The notes under the pieces: generated by a model
What the model saw: only the letters and a program-made list of their open reading frames with translations
What the model was told of the DNA's origin: nothing
Databases searched by the model: none
Origin: Epithemia pelagica
Taxonomy: Eukaryota; Bacillariophyta; Bacillariophyceae; Surirellales; Surirellaceae
Reading direction: 5' to 3'
DNA length: 64,000 bases
NCBI GenBank assembly: GCA_946965045.2
Contig: OX337233.1
Location: forward strand, 3,286,001 to 3,350,000
Program-made: the position numbers and the translations under genes
Part shown: positions 29,686 to 39,129 of the stretch, one piece after another
Position numbering within the stretch: position 1 is the stretch's first letter
Layout: each line of letters opens with the position of its first letter

Positions 29686-32043
29686 TTATTCATGCTTGGC
29701 TTCCTTCTTGTCACGGGGACGAAAAAAGCTCGTGTCTCCCGTACCACGACCGGGCGAACCTTCTTCATCCTCCTCCTCGTTATACGCCATACTGCTGCTC
29801 GTACGGACCGGTCGTCGCCGAGTCCTGGTATTGCCGTTCGGTCGTTTCGAGGGGTCATCCAACCAATGCGTCCGCCAGGCATCTTCGGGCAAGTGAGCGA
29901 CGCGATGGACCGAACGCCGCATGACCCAGACCCACACACATCCCAATCCACTCAAGACGAGTTGCAAGACGCCAAAGGGATCGCGACCTCCGGTACACAC
30001 CACGTTGGAGGCGGCTGGTTCGGCGGCTGGTTCGGTATGACACGTGGCGGGCCGCGTCAAGACACTGACGAGCCACAAGACGAGCGAGGCGGGATAGGTG
30101 CCACCCAAATTGGCCGCTGTATTCAACAGCGTCATGTACGAGCCGCCAATGGCCGGATCGACGCAATGGGCAAAAAAGACCATTTGGGCATTGAATTGCA
30201 AACTCGCGCAAATGGCTTGAGCCGCCGTCGAGGCCACGACCGCCCCCCAAAACAAGAGAGACTTGGAAGTATGATGGTGTTGAGTGTTTTTCAACACCCA
30301 CAACATGAGCGTATCCAAGAGCGGTACGAGGGTGACACGGAATTGATAGGCCGTCATGAACTGTTGCAGGGGATCGCCGTGCCAGACTTTGGAGGCCACG
30401 AGGGGGACCAAAATACCCAATGGCAAAATGACAGTGGGCGATAAGAGGGCCGTGGTGGATTTGCTCAAGCCATATTCCACCGCCTTGAGAAATTTCACAT
30501 TGTCATTCAAGGCGGTTGGCAATCGATAGGTTAACAAAATGACAAACAAGGATTGGACGGCCGGCAATTGACAGACGGCCCACAAGCGACGATAGGTTTC
30601 CCGCAAGCCAATTTCGGAGGCATCCAATTCATGGTCTTCATCGTACTCTTGTTCCACGTGCAATTGTTGTTTCTTGTTGTGGTCATGAAAGGAATCGAGT
30701 CGATCGGATTGCAACAAGACTTCACTGGATCGAGGCATGCCGGTACTCAGACTTCGATGATACGACGAGGATGATGATGATGATGATGTCACCGTTGTCG
30801 ACGACACTTCTCGTTTGAACAGGGCGACGGCCGTGGTGGTGGCAAGCATGAAGTATCCCATGCCTTGCAAAAAGGATTGGAGGGAGACGAGACCGCGCGT
30901 GGGATTGGAGGGCAAGCCCAGCAGGGGTCGCCACAACACTTGACTGCTTTCCACATCGTTCAAGGCCAAGAATCCGACAAAGGATAAAAAGTAGCCAATG
31001 TTTTGACCAATGGAATTGCAAATGGGACCTCGTCCCCGATTCTTTTTGCTGAGCAACGTCAAGGCCCATCCGTCGACGGCAATGTCTTGAGTGGCCATGA
31101 GAAAGTACAAGACAAAGAAAAACAACGTCACCCCTTGCACATTCAACGTCGTCGTAGTCGTACTACTAGTACTCGTCGTATCCAACCCCAATTGTCGTTC
31201 GACAAAGTTGGCGCCCGTGACCATCATGAGACCGGCAATGGCTTGGACGGGCACGAGCCAGGATTTGCGTCGACCAAACTGTTTGAAAAAGCAGGCATCG
31301 ACCAGGGGTGCCCAGAGCAATTTGAGGGAAAAGGGCCAGGAACAGAGGGCAAAAATGGCATTGGCTTGATAGGACAATTGCGTGGCGGCCGACACGACAT
31401 CTGTCGTACTGGATGCTGCCGCACTGACACTGGCGGCCGACAGGGCTTGAAGCTTTTGTTGAATCAAAAAGGGAATCGAGGCCGACAAGCCCATGGGAAT
31501 GCCTTGCAAGGTATACAAGGCCACCAAGAGCGCGTAATTGAGGCGATCGTCGTGATCTTCGGCGGCAGCCACTGGTGGTTCTGGCTGTTGCAACAGTGGA
31601 ACCGTCGACGACGAAGTCGAGACGGCCGTCGGCCAAGACGCTGCTGCTGCGGCGGCTGTCGCCGATGACGACGACAATAGGGGAGCCGATTGGGGAGGTT
31701 GTGGCAACCGAGAGGACAAGGAGGACGATGCGTCTAGGACATGTTGCTGTGATTGTGGTTGATGCTCGGAGGAGGAAGATGGTGGTACTGGACTGGTTTG
31801 GGTCGTAGCCGAGGCATATCGTGGGACTGTCGTCGTGGTAGTTCTCGGTGTCGTTGTCGTGGTGGTTGTCGTGGCGGTGGATGCCAATGCCGACGAAGAC
31901 GACGACGAATTGCGAGTCGACGGCATGCTTGTCGTCGTTGTGGGTGTGGTGGTGGTTGCGGTTGTGGTTGTTGGAGGCTTGGTCGAGTCTTTGACCGTCG
32001 ATGCCGTCCTTCGTTTCATGCCTTGTCGAAATCGATGCAACAT
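29686..32043 (-). CDS. Acetyl-CoA transporter, SLC33A1/AT-1 family (785 aa)
   Basis: A multi-pass protein of the Acatn family, which moves acetyl-CoA from cytosol into the ER/Golgi lumen for acetylation of glycans and proteins. Seen: LLVALYTLQGIPMGLSASIPFLIQ as the first membrane segment, then LKLLWAPLVDACFFKQFGRRKSW, FLMATQDIAVDGWAL and IGQNIGYFLSF, all characteristic of the family, with about 11-12 membrane segments in total. The first 180 residues are a low-complexity Thr/Ser/Pro tail and a GA-rich part not found in animal members (about 550 aa). A Ser stretch from a TCATCA microsatellite interrupts the central loop (about 30770). Single exon; ends in a Lys-rich tail (KKEAKHE), a possible ER-retrieval signal. 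Confidence 0.88.
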   Translation of the reverse strand: MLHRFRQGMKRRTASTVKDSTKPPTTTTATTTTPTTTTSMPSTRNSSSSSSALASTATTTTTTTTPRTTTTTVPRYASATTQTSPVPPSSSSEHQPQSQQHVLDASSSLSSRLPQPPQSAPLLSSSSATAAAAAASWPTAVSTSSSTVPLLQQPEPPVAAAEDHDDRLNYALLVALYTLQGIPMGLSASIPFLIQQKLQALSAASVSAAASSTTDVVSAATQLSYQANAIFALCSWPFSLKLLWAPLVDACFFKQFGRRKSWLVPVQAIAGLMMVTGANFVERQLGLDTTSTSSTTTTTLNVQGVTLFFFVLYFLMATQDIAVDGWALTLLSKKNRGRGPICNSIGQNIGYFLSFVGFLALNDVESSQVLWRPLLGLPSNPTRGLVSLQSFLQGMGYFMLATTTAVALFKREVSSTTVTSSSSSSSSYHRSLSTGMPRSSEVLLQSDRLDSFHDHNKKQQLHVEQEYDEDHELDASEIGLRETYRRLWAVCQLPAVQSLFVILLTYRLPTALNDNVKFLKAVEYGLSKSTTALLSPTVILPLGILVPLVASKVWHGDPLQQFMTAYQFRVTLVPLLDTLMLWVLKNTQHHHTSKSLLFWGAVVASTAAQAICASLQFNAQMVFFAHCVDPAIGGSYMTLLNTAANLGGTYPASLVLWLVSVLTRPATCHTEPAAEPAASNVVCTGGRDPFGVLQLVLSGLGCVWVWVMRRSVHRVAHLPEDAWRTHWLDDPSKRPNGNTRTRRRPVRTSSSMAYNEEEDEEGSPGRGTGDTSFFRPRDKKEAKHE

Positions 32044-33701
32044 AGTCTGTGTCTGCGTCGTTTGGTGGTTTCCGTTCGTTCGTCTTCGTTCGTTCGTTGG
32101 TTCGATCCTTGATGATTGTGAATGGAGCGCCAGAAGGCGATTACGATCGAACCATTCTTGCCACGTGGACGGTCGGAATGACTCATACGCGACCGCACGC
32201 GCCGAATCGGCGTCTGGCGTCTGCGAAAAAAATCACCACTAGAAAAATTTTGACTGGTTGACAAGAATTCCGAGCGGTTGCGGAAAGATCATTGGACTCC
32301 TGGACCGCTGGTTGTATAGAGAAATTGAAGGACCCAACGATCCTGCTCGGAGCTCGACCGATGGAGGGTGGTGACACAGTGAAGTGGAATCCCATAAGAA
32401 GCTACGAGGTGCGTCTCGCAAGTCAGCTTCTCTAATGGTGTATTTTCTCGCGGAGCAGTTGATGGCCAGTCTGGACCTTGAAAGCCCCAACGCGATACGA
32501 CATGCTAGGTCGACACGTCGGACTGGAATGGCGACGGACTACCTACTGCAAACTGCACCATTCACCATCGATTTGCAACCACTCTCCTATTCTCCCTGCG
32601 TAGTGAGTAGATTCTAGTACTCCTAGCTAAGAACTAGGAACCCTAGCTAAGAGCTAGGAACCATAGAACTGGTAGGATTCTATAAAACATAATATTGGAC
32701 AAACGCTCCCAAAAAACAATACTACAACTCATAATAATACATGGCTGATAGTGTCGCTCACGAATAATAATAATATGACGGTTCATGGTATGGGGGAGAC
32801 CAATACGAGAAGTGGGGGCAATTGGGGCATCGACCAATCCATCAAGTCCATCAATTTTACGTCACGTCATGGAACGGAGAACGGACCATTCCTTCATCGA
32901 CCACTTCTCGACAAGCAGAGGTAGCATGTACTCCTATTAGCATTCAGTGGTTGGAGGTATCATCCACAGGAGACGGCCACAGCCAGAAGTTCACGCGATC
33001 GGGTTCCAGGGAGATTTCCTTCCAAATAACACAACAATGCAAATGTCGAGCCTAAAAGGGCATTTCCATGGCCAAAGTCCTGCCATTGCCACATAACATT
33101 CAGCATTGCCAAATGGTATCATTGTACTCCTAGGGGAAGTCTACTATGTCAAAGCGTCAGTAGTCAAAACTATTGACGTAAAGTGACATTTCGATGCCCC
33201 GACAAAAGGGTTCCGTTTGGGGGAGGCCATCCTCCCCCAAATCCCTACCCCAACCATATTTCATACTCCCCAACAGTAGTGCCCTAAGCCCCTACCAACT
33301 ACACTATTTAACTCTTCGAGCGAGAAAGACCGACACGACCTCGACAGCGAAATCGACGCGCACTGGTCTCGTAAAATGTCCAGTCCTGCGAACCTTCGAC
33401 TACGGCCTCGTCTCTTATGTTCCGGACGATCGTCCGAGCTCAACGTTTTCAAAAAGGCACTGTCGAGTGGGCAGTAGAGCGGATGCGAACCAACCATTAA
33501 AGGAAACATGGACAAGGAAAGGAAGGCGAGGGAAGAATGCAAAAAGAGAAAAAGAGAGATATGAGATATGATGCGTAGCAACACACCAATAAAGTGCATA
33601 ACACATCACCATCTCTCTCACCAGCGAAGCAACCCACCAACAAAGCAGTATTGTCTACAAGCTTCAGAAAAAACAAAAACAATACTACGAGAACAACAAC
33701 A
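32044..33701. other. Large intergenic region
   Basis: Shared promoter region of the divergent transporter gene and the CxxC protein gene. It holds hairpin repeats (32622) and an ACGTCACGTCA site near 32860. ORFs such as 33194-33571 are not convincing. Confidence 0.4.
32622..32661. repeat. Tandem pair of 20-bp hairpin repeats
   Basis: Two copies of CCTAGCTAAGAACTAGGAAC (second copy GAGCTAGG). In each, TCCTAG/CCCTAG pairs with CTAGGA across a 7-nt loop. Confidence 0.6.
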
Positions 33702-34712
33702 ATGCCTGCCGTTCCTTGGTTAGACTCCACCATGACACGAACTGGACTGATACTACGAAATGATGATGAGGAGGAGGGTGAAGATTTTGAAACCACCCAT
33801 GAGGATGAATTTCTCCGTCCCCATCATCCTGCTCGTCCACAATCGTCGAGCCGCAAAGCCGCCCATCCCAACCAGAACAACACTACAAACACCATTCCAA
33901 TTGCAGAAGAAGAAGAAGAAGACAGTCCTTGCGAATGCTTTGAATGTGGTACTTGGATCCAAGCCGAAGAAGCCCAGGACAATGATGGATTTTGTTGTCA
34001 CTGTGTGGCCAGTCAACGACTGCATCGTCTCCGACTGCGATTGCCCGAACACTATACACTGCGACAAGTCGCGGTAGGGAGTCGTCGCCGCCATCATTCT
34101 TGTTACCAACCACCAAAAGCAGGTGCCTGTGTGGAGTGTGCCAAATCTCACTGGACTGCGGGTGAATGGTACGTGACGCATTCCCTCCAACCGTGGGCAT
34201 CCAGCACCGACAAGTTTTGTCTCGATTGTGCCGAACAACACACCTGGAGTGCCAACGGCTCTCATGAGGACGAGGACTATGAGGACGATGTAGAATCCTT
34301 TTCCTCCTTTGATGAAGAAGGACACGATGATGATGAGGATCAGGAACACGTCACTGCGCCCCATTGCGATTGGTGTGGCAACAAAATTTTGGATGGCATT
34401 ACAGCCGCGCACACCACGTTTTCTTCGTCTGCTTCTGCTGCGGCTTCGTTGTGTGCCGCCCAAGCAGGGGCGGGTACGGTGCATGTGGTACGGCAAGAAT
34501 ACATGTGCACATCCTGCCAACGGATCCATACGACGCAAGAGGCTACTACTACTACAAGCAGCAAGACTCGGGCAGTACCACCCACGCATTCTCCTCCTCC
34601 CAAAGCAGCAGCGGCTACTGGACCACAAGCCGAGGAGGCATCCAAGAAACGCAACGCTCCAGTACAGTCCGACTGTGCGGAACCACCGTCCAAAAAGACC
34701 TGTACCTACTAA
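33702..34712 (+). CDS. Hypothetical protein with repeated CxxC zinc-binding motifs (336 aa)
   Basis: Not a family I recognise. Seen: an acidic N-terminus, then three Cys modules: CECFECGTW paired with FCCHC (near residue 85-110), ACVECAKSHW paired with FCLDC (near 145-180), and HCDWCGNKI paired with MCTSCQRIH (near 225-275). Each looks like a four-Cys zinc ribbon of about 30 residues, separated by very acidic linkers and an Ala/Ser insert. The C-terminus is Thr/Pro/Lys-rich. No membrane segment. A nuclear or RNA/DNA-binding role is possible but unproven. I chose Met 33702 (ACAACAATGCC) over the upstream Met 33594. Confidence 0.65.
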   Translation: MPAVPWLDSTMTRTGLILRNDDEEEGEDFETTHEDEFLRPHHPARPQSSSRKAAHPNQNNTTNTIPIAEEEEEDSPCECFECGTWIQAEEAQDNDGFCCHCVASQRLHRLRLRLPEHYTLRQVAVGSRRRHHSCYQPPKAGACVECAKSHWTAGEWYVTHSLQPWASSTDKFCLDCAEQHTWSANGSHEDEDYEDDVESFSSFDEEGHDDDEDQEHVTAPHCDWCGNKILDGITAAHTTFSSSASAAASLCAAQAGAGTVHVVRQEYMCTSCQRIHTTQEATTTTSSKTRAVPPTHSPPPKAAAATGPQAEEASKKRNAPVQSDCAEPPSKKTCTY

Positions 34713-35835
34713 ACAGAGTCCGCTTACTTACGTACTTACTTCCCAATGAACCGAGAAGAAGAAGAACGAAACTTGAGGAGGGGCCTTGAAGGCACGCACT
34801 TCTTTCCTACAATACAAGATTCTCGGCCGGGGCATGACTCTTTTCGCTCGAGTCGGACCCATCTACTCATGCTCACTATACTACTGCTGTAGAGCACAAC
34901 CACCGGTGGGTGCAGGTGCCAGAGCCAAACGGATGCCCTCCTCCTCCTCCTCCTTTTATTTTCTTGTTTTGCCAAGGAAGGAGACCAAGCAGAATGACTG
35001 AATGAAACTATTGTACTTTTACTAGCTAGTAACTAGCTAGTATCGCGGTTTTTGAAATATCATATAGAAAAAACAACAGTTGGATCCATTCCAAATTCCA
35101 ACGCACTGGAACTTTGTCTCGATATCAATAGAATGGCAATGAGTGGTTCGAATTACTCCTACGATTACGTGTAGCCCACCGTCCGTCCACCTCCCAAACT
35201 GTTGGTAGGTAGCGGTTTCACAGACTGTGATCAATCATGGATATGAGGTCAGCAGAAGCACCTCTCTCGGGCGCACCTGCCCTCCCGACGCCCGACGCGA
35301 CCTCGCATTGGGCGCGGAACCCTGAGAAAATCTCCCTCCAAAACAACCAGACCACAACAAAGCAGATTCAATTGACGTCTCCCCAAGAACGACCGAGAGA
35401 GAGAGAGGTACGACACGTTGAAGAGAAGGAGCATGGTCTTGTTTTTGTTGTTGTTGTTATTGGAGAATTCGAGGCATCGTGGAGGGCGTGCTGGTGGAGG
35501 AACAGGATGGATACGGGACCGACACTTTGTGTACTGCGTTGTGGTCGCAGTGTTTGCTCCAAAGAGGAAGACACCTGTTTTGGAGCGAGCGAGAGAGAGA
35601 GAGAGTTAGACGATGGTAGAATGTTGGTATCGTTGGATTTGGCGTCGTGAGGTTTTCCTGTCATTTTGGTGACATACCTTCTCTAGTGGCACGAGGTTTT
35701 GCGTTCTCTCTCTCACCTTTGTTCTTTCTGCATGTTCATTCTTGTTGGTTGTCGATTGTTGGTCTCTCCTCTTGTGCCAAACGAAGTGAATTGCACCAGA
35801 CAACAACAACAACACACCATCCATCCATTCATATC
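34713..35835. other. Intergenic, promoter side of RPA1
   Basis: No supported gene. Short ORFs around 35237-35650 are composed of GA-rich simple sequence. A CT-rich stretch near 35700-35730 precedes the RPA1 start. Confidence 0.4.
35021..35041. repeat. Double palindrome
   Basis: ACTAGCTAGT, a perfect 10-bp palindrome, twice with one A between; the whole could form a cruciform. Confidence 0.6.
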
Positions 35836-37848
35836 ATGAGTAACTTGTTGACACCGGGCGGTGTCGCCAAATTGTTGCAACCCAAGGATCCGAGTCAACC
35901 CCGCAATACTGGCGAAACCATTGTCGTGCAAGCCATTCACATCAAGTCCATTTCATCGCCACAAAGCAAGCGGTTTCGGATTGTCATTAGCGATGGCCAA
36001 CACTATGTGCAGAGTATGATGTCGGCCCAAATGAATGCCCTCGTCGCCGAAGGGACGCTGCAAGAATTTGGACTCTTGGCCATTCAAGATCACATGTTTA
36101 ATGACATTCAAGGCAAGACCATTGTCATTGTATTAAACGCCCATGTCCTCAGTGAGCAGCCGGGACACAAGATTGGAACGCCCACGCCCTTTGCGGGTGC
36201 GACCACGACCAACGCGGCGCCCGTGCCGGCACAACCCTTGTACAATAGCACCAACAACAACCCGACCAGCCATACCGCCACTGCCTACGATGCCAAACCC
36301 TCTCATACAGCAACGACTACAAGTACTGCGACCGCCATGACCGTCAGTCCTCCTCGAAGCAGTCCCAGTGCCAAGAATCCCTATGGCCGACCCTCCTCAT
36401 CCACGTCATCCTCGTCTCCCGTGGCTCCCATTGTTCGGTCCAACAACACGACCTCCATGAATTACACCAAGATTAGTGAATTGAATCTCTACCACTCGCG
36501 TTGGACCATTCAAGCTCGTGTCACGAGCAAGTCCGACATTCGCACCTGGAGCAATGCCAAGGGGGAAGGCTCCTTGTTTTCCATTAGTTTGTTGGATGAA
36601 TCGGGGACCGACATTCGGGCCACCTTTTTCAAGGAAGCCGTCGACCGCTTTTACGGCATGCTCCAAGAAGGCCGCGTCTATACCTTTTCCGGAGGTCGGC
36701 TCAAGGTGGCCAATGCGCGATGGAATACCTGCAAATCGCCGCACGAAATCACCTTTGACCAAAATTCCGAAATTCACATGTCCCATGACAATTCCAACAT
36801 TCAAACGCATGCCTACGATTTTGTCGAATCCATTGCCTCAATTGAATCCATGATGGTCGATCCCGAAAAACACACGCACGTGGATGTCTTGGCCTATGTC
36901 CACGCCATTAGTGACCCCGTCACGTTGTTGTCCAAAAAGAAGGGACAAGAATTTACCAAATGCGATGTCACCTTGATGGACGATTCGCAAGCGCAAATCA
37001 ATTTGACTCTGTGGAACGATCAAGTCCAAAAGGCCTCCTCCCTCATGCCATTGAATGAACTCGTGGGCGTGTGTCGCTCGCGCTTGTCCGATTATGGGGG
37101 CGGCAAGTCCCTGTCTAGTTTTGATACGGTCGTGCTCGCCAAGAATGAAGCGGGCATTCAAAAATTGCCCGCCTATCACCGTTTACAGGCGTGGTATCAA
37201 GAAACGGGCGGACAAGGTCCGGCCAAAAGTCTCAGCAGTAGTGGCGGCAGTGGCTTTGGCGGACCGGCCTCGTTTGCCGAACGCAAGGAAATTGCCGACA
37301 TTAAACGAGAACAATTGGGTTACCAATCGGAAAAGGGCGATTACATTTCCTTTCCCGGCACTGTCACCTTTTTGAAAAAGGACAAGGAAGGCGGTGCCTG
37401 GTACCCGGCCTGTCCCAAATCCGAAGATCCCTGTCGCAATCGCGTCAAGGTGACACCGACCACCTCCGTATCGGGCCATGGGGAAGCCTGGCATTGCGAA
37501 CGGTGTCAAGAAACCTTTGATCATTGCATCCGACGATGGATCTTTAGTGCCGTCGTCGAAGACAAGTCCAGTTCGACCTGGGTCACCTTTTTCAACGAAA
37601 CGGCCGAAACCCTGTTGGGCCAGCAAACGGCCGATCAAGTCTATACGGCCAGCGATGGCCATGCCCCCAGCGATGCCTACGACTCGGCCTTTGCCAGTGC
37701 CGCCTTTACCGACTGGATCTTCAAGTGCAAAGTCAAGAAGGAATTGGTCAATGAAGAACTCCGCGTCAAGACGCAAGTCACCGCCATGCATCCTGTCGAT
37801 TACGTTCAAGACTCGATGGACTTGCTCACCGCCATTGGCAAATTCTAG
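35836..37848 (+). CDS. RPA1: Replication protein A large subunit RPA1 (670 aa)
   Basis: The large subunit of the eukaryotic single-strand DNA-binding complex used in replication, repair and recombination. Order: N-terminal OB fold (residues 1 to about 115; LTPGGVAKLL, IHIKSI), a Ser/Thr/Pro linker, DBD-A (from about 205, ISELNLYHSRWTIQARVTSK), DBD-B (from about 330), and DBD-C with a zinc ribbon C526-x6-C533-x20-C554-x2-C557. The length matches other RPA1 proteins (600-660). Start Met 35836 (ATCATGAGTAAC); the in-frame sequence upstream is hydrophobic leader without family resemblance. Single exon. Confidence 0.95.
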   Translation: MSNLLTPGGVAKLLQPKDPSQPRNTGETIVVQAIHIKSISSPQSKRFRIVISDGQHYVQSMMSAQMNALVAEGTLQEFGLLAIQDHMFNDIQGKTIVIVLNAHVLSEQPGHKIGTPTPFAGATTTNAAPVPAQPLYNSTNNNPTSHTATAYDAKPSHTATTTSTATAMTVSPPRSSPSAKNPYGRPSSSTSSSSPVAPIVRSNNTTSMNYTKISELNLYHSRWTIQARVTSKSDIRTWSNAKGEGSLFSISLLDESGTDIRATFFKEAVDRFYGMLQEGRVYTFSGGRLKVANARWNTCKSPHEITFDQNSEIHMSHDNSNIQTHAYDFVESIASIESMMVDPEKHTHVDVLAYVHAISDPVTLLSKKKGQEFTKCDVTLMDDSQAQINLTLWNDQVQKASSLMPLNELVGVCRSRLSDYGGGKSLSSFDTVVLAKNEAGIQKLPAYHRLQAWYQETGGQGPAKSLSSSGGSGFGGPASFAERKEIADIKREQLGYQSEKGDYISFPGTVTFLKKDKEGGAWYPACPKSEDPCRNRVKVTPTTSVSGHGEAWHCERCQETFDHCIRRWIFSAVVEDKSSSTWVTFFNETAETLLGQQTADQVYTASDGHAPSDAYDSAFASAAFTDWIFKCKVKKELVNEELRVKTQVTAMHPVDYVQDSMDLLTAIGKF

Positions 37849-38207
37849 AGTATCGAGGAGGAGAGTTGTTGTTGACGCGTTATATATAGTAGAGTGGCAG
37901 TGTCCATGGGACATGGGTAACGTTGCAGAGGACAATAGCATAAACTGGGTTTCTCAAATTCTTTCGAGGCTTTGCCAAATGTGTACTAATAACTAATAAT
38001 AGCTACTAGTTAGGTGAAAACCAGAGCTGATCGTTGGAAAAATCAGGTTGGACCCTCTACAAAAATGGACAGCTGTCTGGACTCTAGGACAGACAATGAA
38101 TCAGAACATGAATCTTCTAGGAGCCCATGCTCATGAAGAATCTGGAACGTCGACCCATCCAGTCCAACCCCCCATCGACCGTCATTTTTGGTTCACATTC
38201 GTTCCGA

Positions 38208-38732
38208 TCATTTATTCAAACGTTTGCTGTTTGCTTTCTCTCCACTTTTTGTCACTGGAAGAGGCGCATGTAGAGCATTCGCCACTTGACAAATTTCCAA
38301 GGCATCCTTCAATCGACTTGGTTGGATCGAGACGGCTGTAGGTATGTGTTCATGGTGCCACTCTTGTACCGAATCAAATTGGAGACTTGGAAGATGTTTC
38401 AATGAGATGGTAGCTTCTGTAGATACTTGATCATTTGTTGTGGATGTTGTTGTTGGTACCACCTGACTCTTCTCCAGAACTTGAAACACATGACCCGATG
38501 CCACTGCCGAGGGAATCTCCAACGCTGGCGCTTGGGCCAACAATCCACGTCCTCGCAGAGTCACAGCCTCCACAGTCGTAGTAGTCTTGTTGTCGTCTGT
38601 TTGGACCATGGATGGTTCAAACTGTCGACCATCCAGTGCTCCCGTATACTCCACATGACATGGCAAGATATGGCATACCGCTGCTTCGGATTCGATCGAG
38701 TCCTTGGATTGAGGTGGAGGCAATGACGCCAT
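38208..38732 (-). CDS. Ribonuclease H2 subunit C (174 aa)
   Basis: The non-catalytic C subunit of RNase H2, which removes ribonucleotides and RNA primers from DNA. The conserved N-terminal strand HILPCHVEYTGALDGRQFEPS and the later LRGRGL mark the family; the rest is weakly conserved, as is usual for this subunit. The length matches human RNASEH2C (164). I chose Met 38732 (MASLPPPQSKD) because the longer ORF to 38855 runs through the tRNA-Gly gene. Convergent with RPA1. Subunits A and B are not in this window. Confidence 0.8.
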   Translation of the reverse strand: MASLPPPQSKDSIESEAAVCHILPCHVEYTGALDGRQFEPSMVQTDDNKTTTTVEAVTLRGRGLLAQAPALEIPSAVASGHVFQVLEKSQVVPTTTSTTNDQVSTEATISLKHLPSLQFDSVQEWHHEHIPTAVSIQPSRLKDALEICQVANALHAPLPVTKSGEKANSKRLNK

Positions 38733-38766
38733 GGTGATGTGGATGTGAGCACAATTTGTCATGAAG

Positions 38767-38772
38767 AAAAAA
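38767..38772 (-). terminator. Pol III terminator for tRNA-Gly
   Basis: Six T residues on the minus strand, 27 nt after the tRNA 3' end; a second run of seven follows the tRNA even sooner (complement of 38779-38786 on the opposite strand is A, so it does not count). Confidence 0.55.
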
Positions 38773-38798
38773 TACGTTCTTTTTTTGTGCCAAATGAT

Positions 38799-38869
38799 TG
38801 CACCATCCGGGAATCGAACCCGGGGCCCAACGATGGCAACGTTGGATTTTACCACTAAACCAATGGTGC
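38799..38869 (-). tRNA. tRNA-Gly(GCC)
   Basis: 71 nt, no intron. The acceptor stem GCACCAT pairs fully with ATGGTGC, with discriminator A. The anticodon stem CAACG/CGTTG closes the loop TTGCCAT with anticodon GCC. The T arm CCGGG-TTCGATT-CCCGG is perfect. It lies 66 bp upstream of the RNase H2C start on the same strand. Confidence 0.96.
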
Positions 38870-39129
38870 TTACACGAGAGCACGAATTTTAGTTATGTCA
38901 TCACTGTCTTTACGCACTCATCAATTTTCCTTTTCCTCATCTTGTGTTTGTCTCGCAATGAAGAACACACACACATTCGCCGTCGTCTTTACAGGCACAC
39001 AATAGCGGTAGTACCCTCTCTGTCGAATAGTTTGAGAGGTGTGTACAAAAGTCTAGAGAAGAGGCCTTTTCGAAACGGCGGCGGACGACCCTACCCGACT
39101 CGAAACTCTAAACGAAGCAAAACAACACC

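Noticed and set aside
37183-37941. 252-codon ORF opposite RPA1
   Set aside because: Antisense shadow of the DBD-C region of RPA1.
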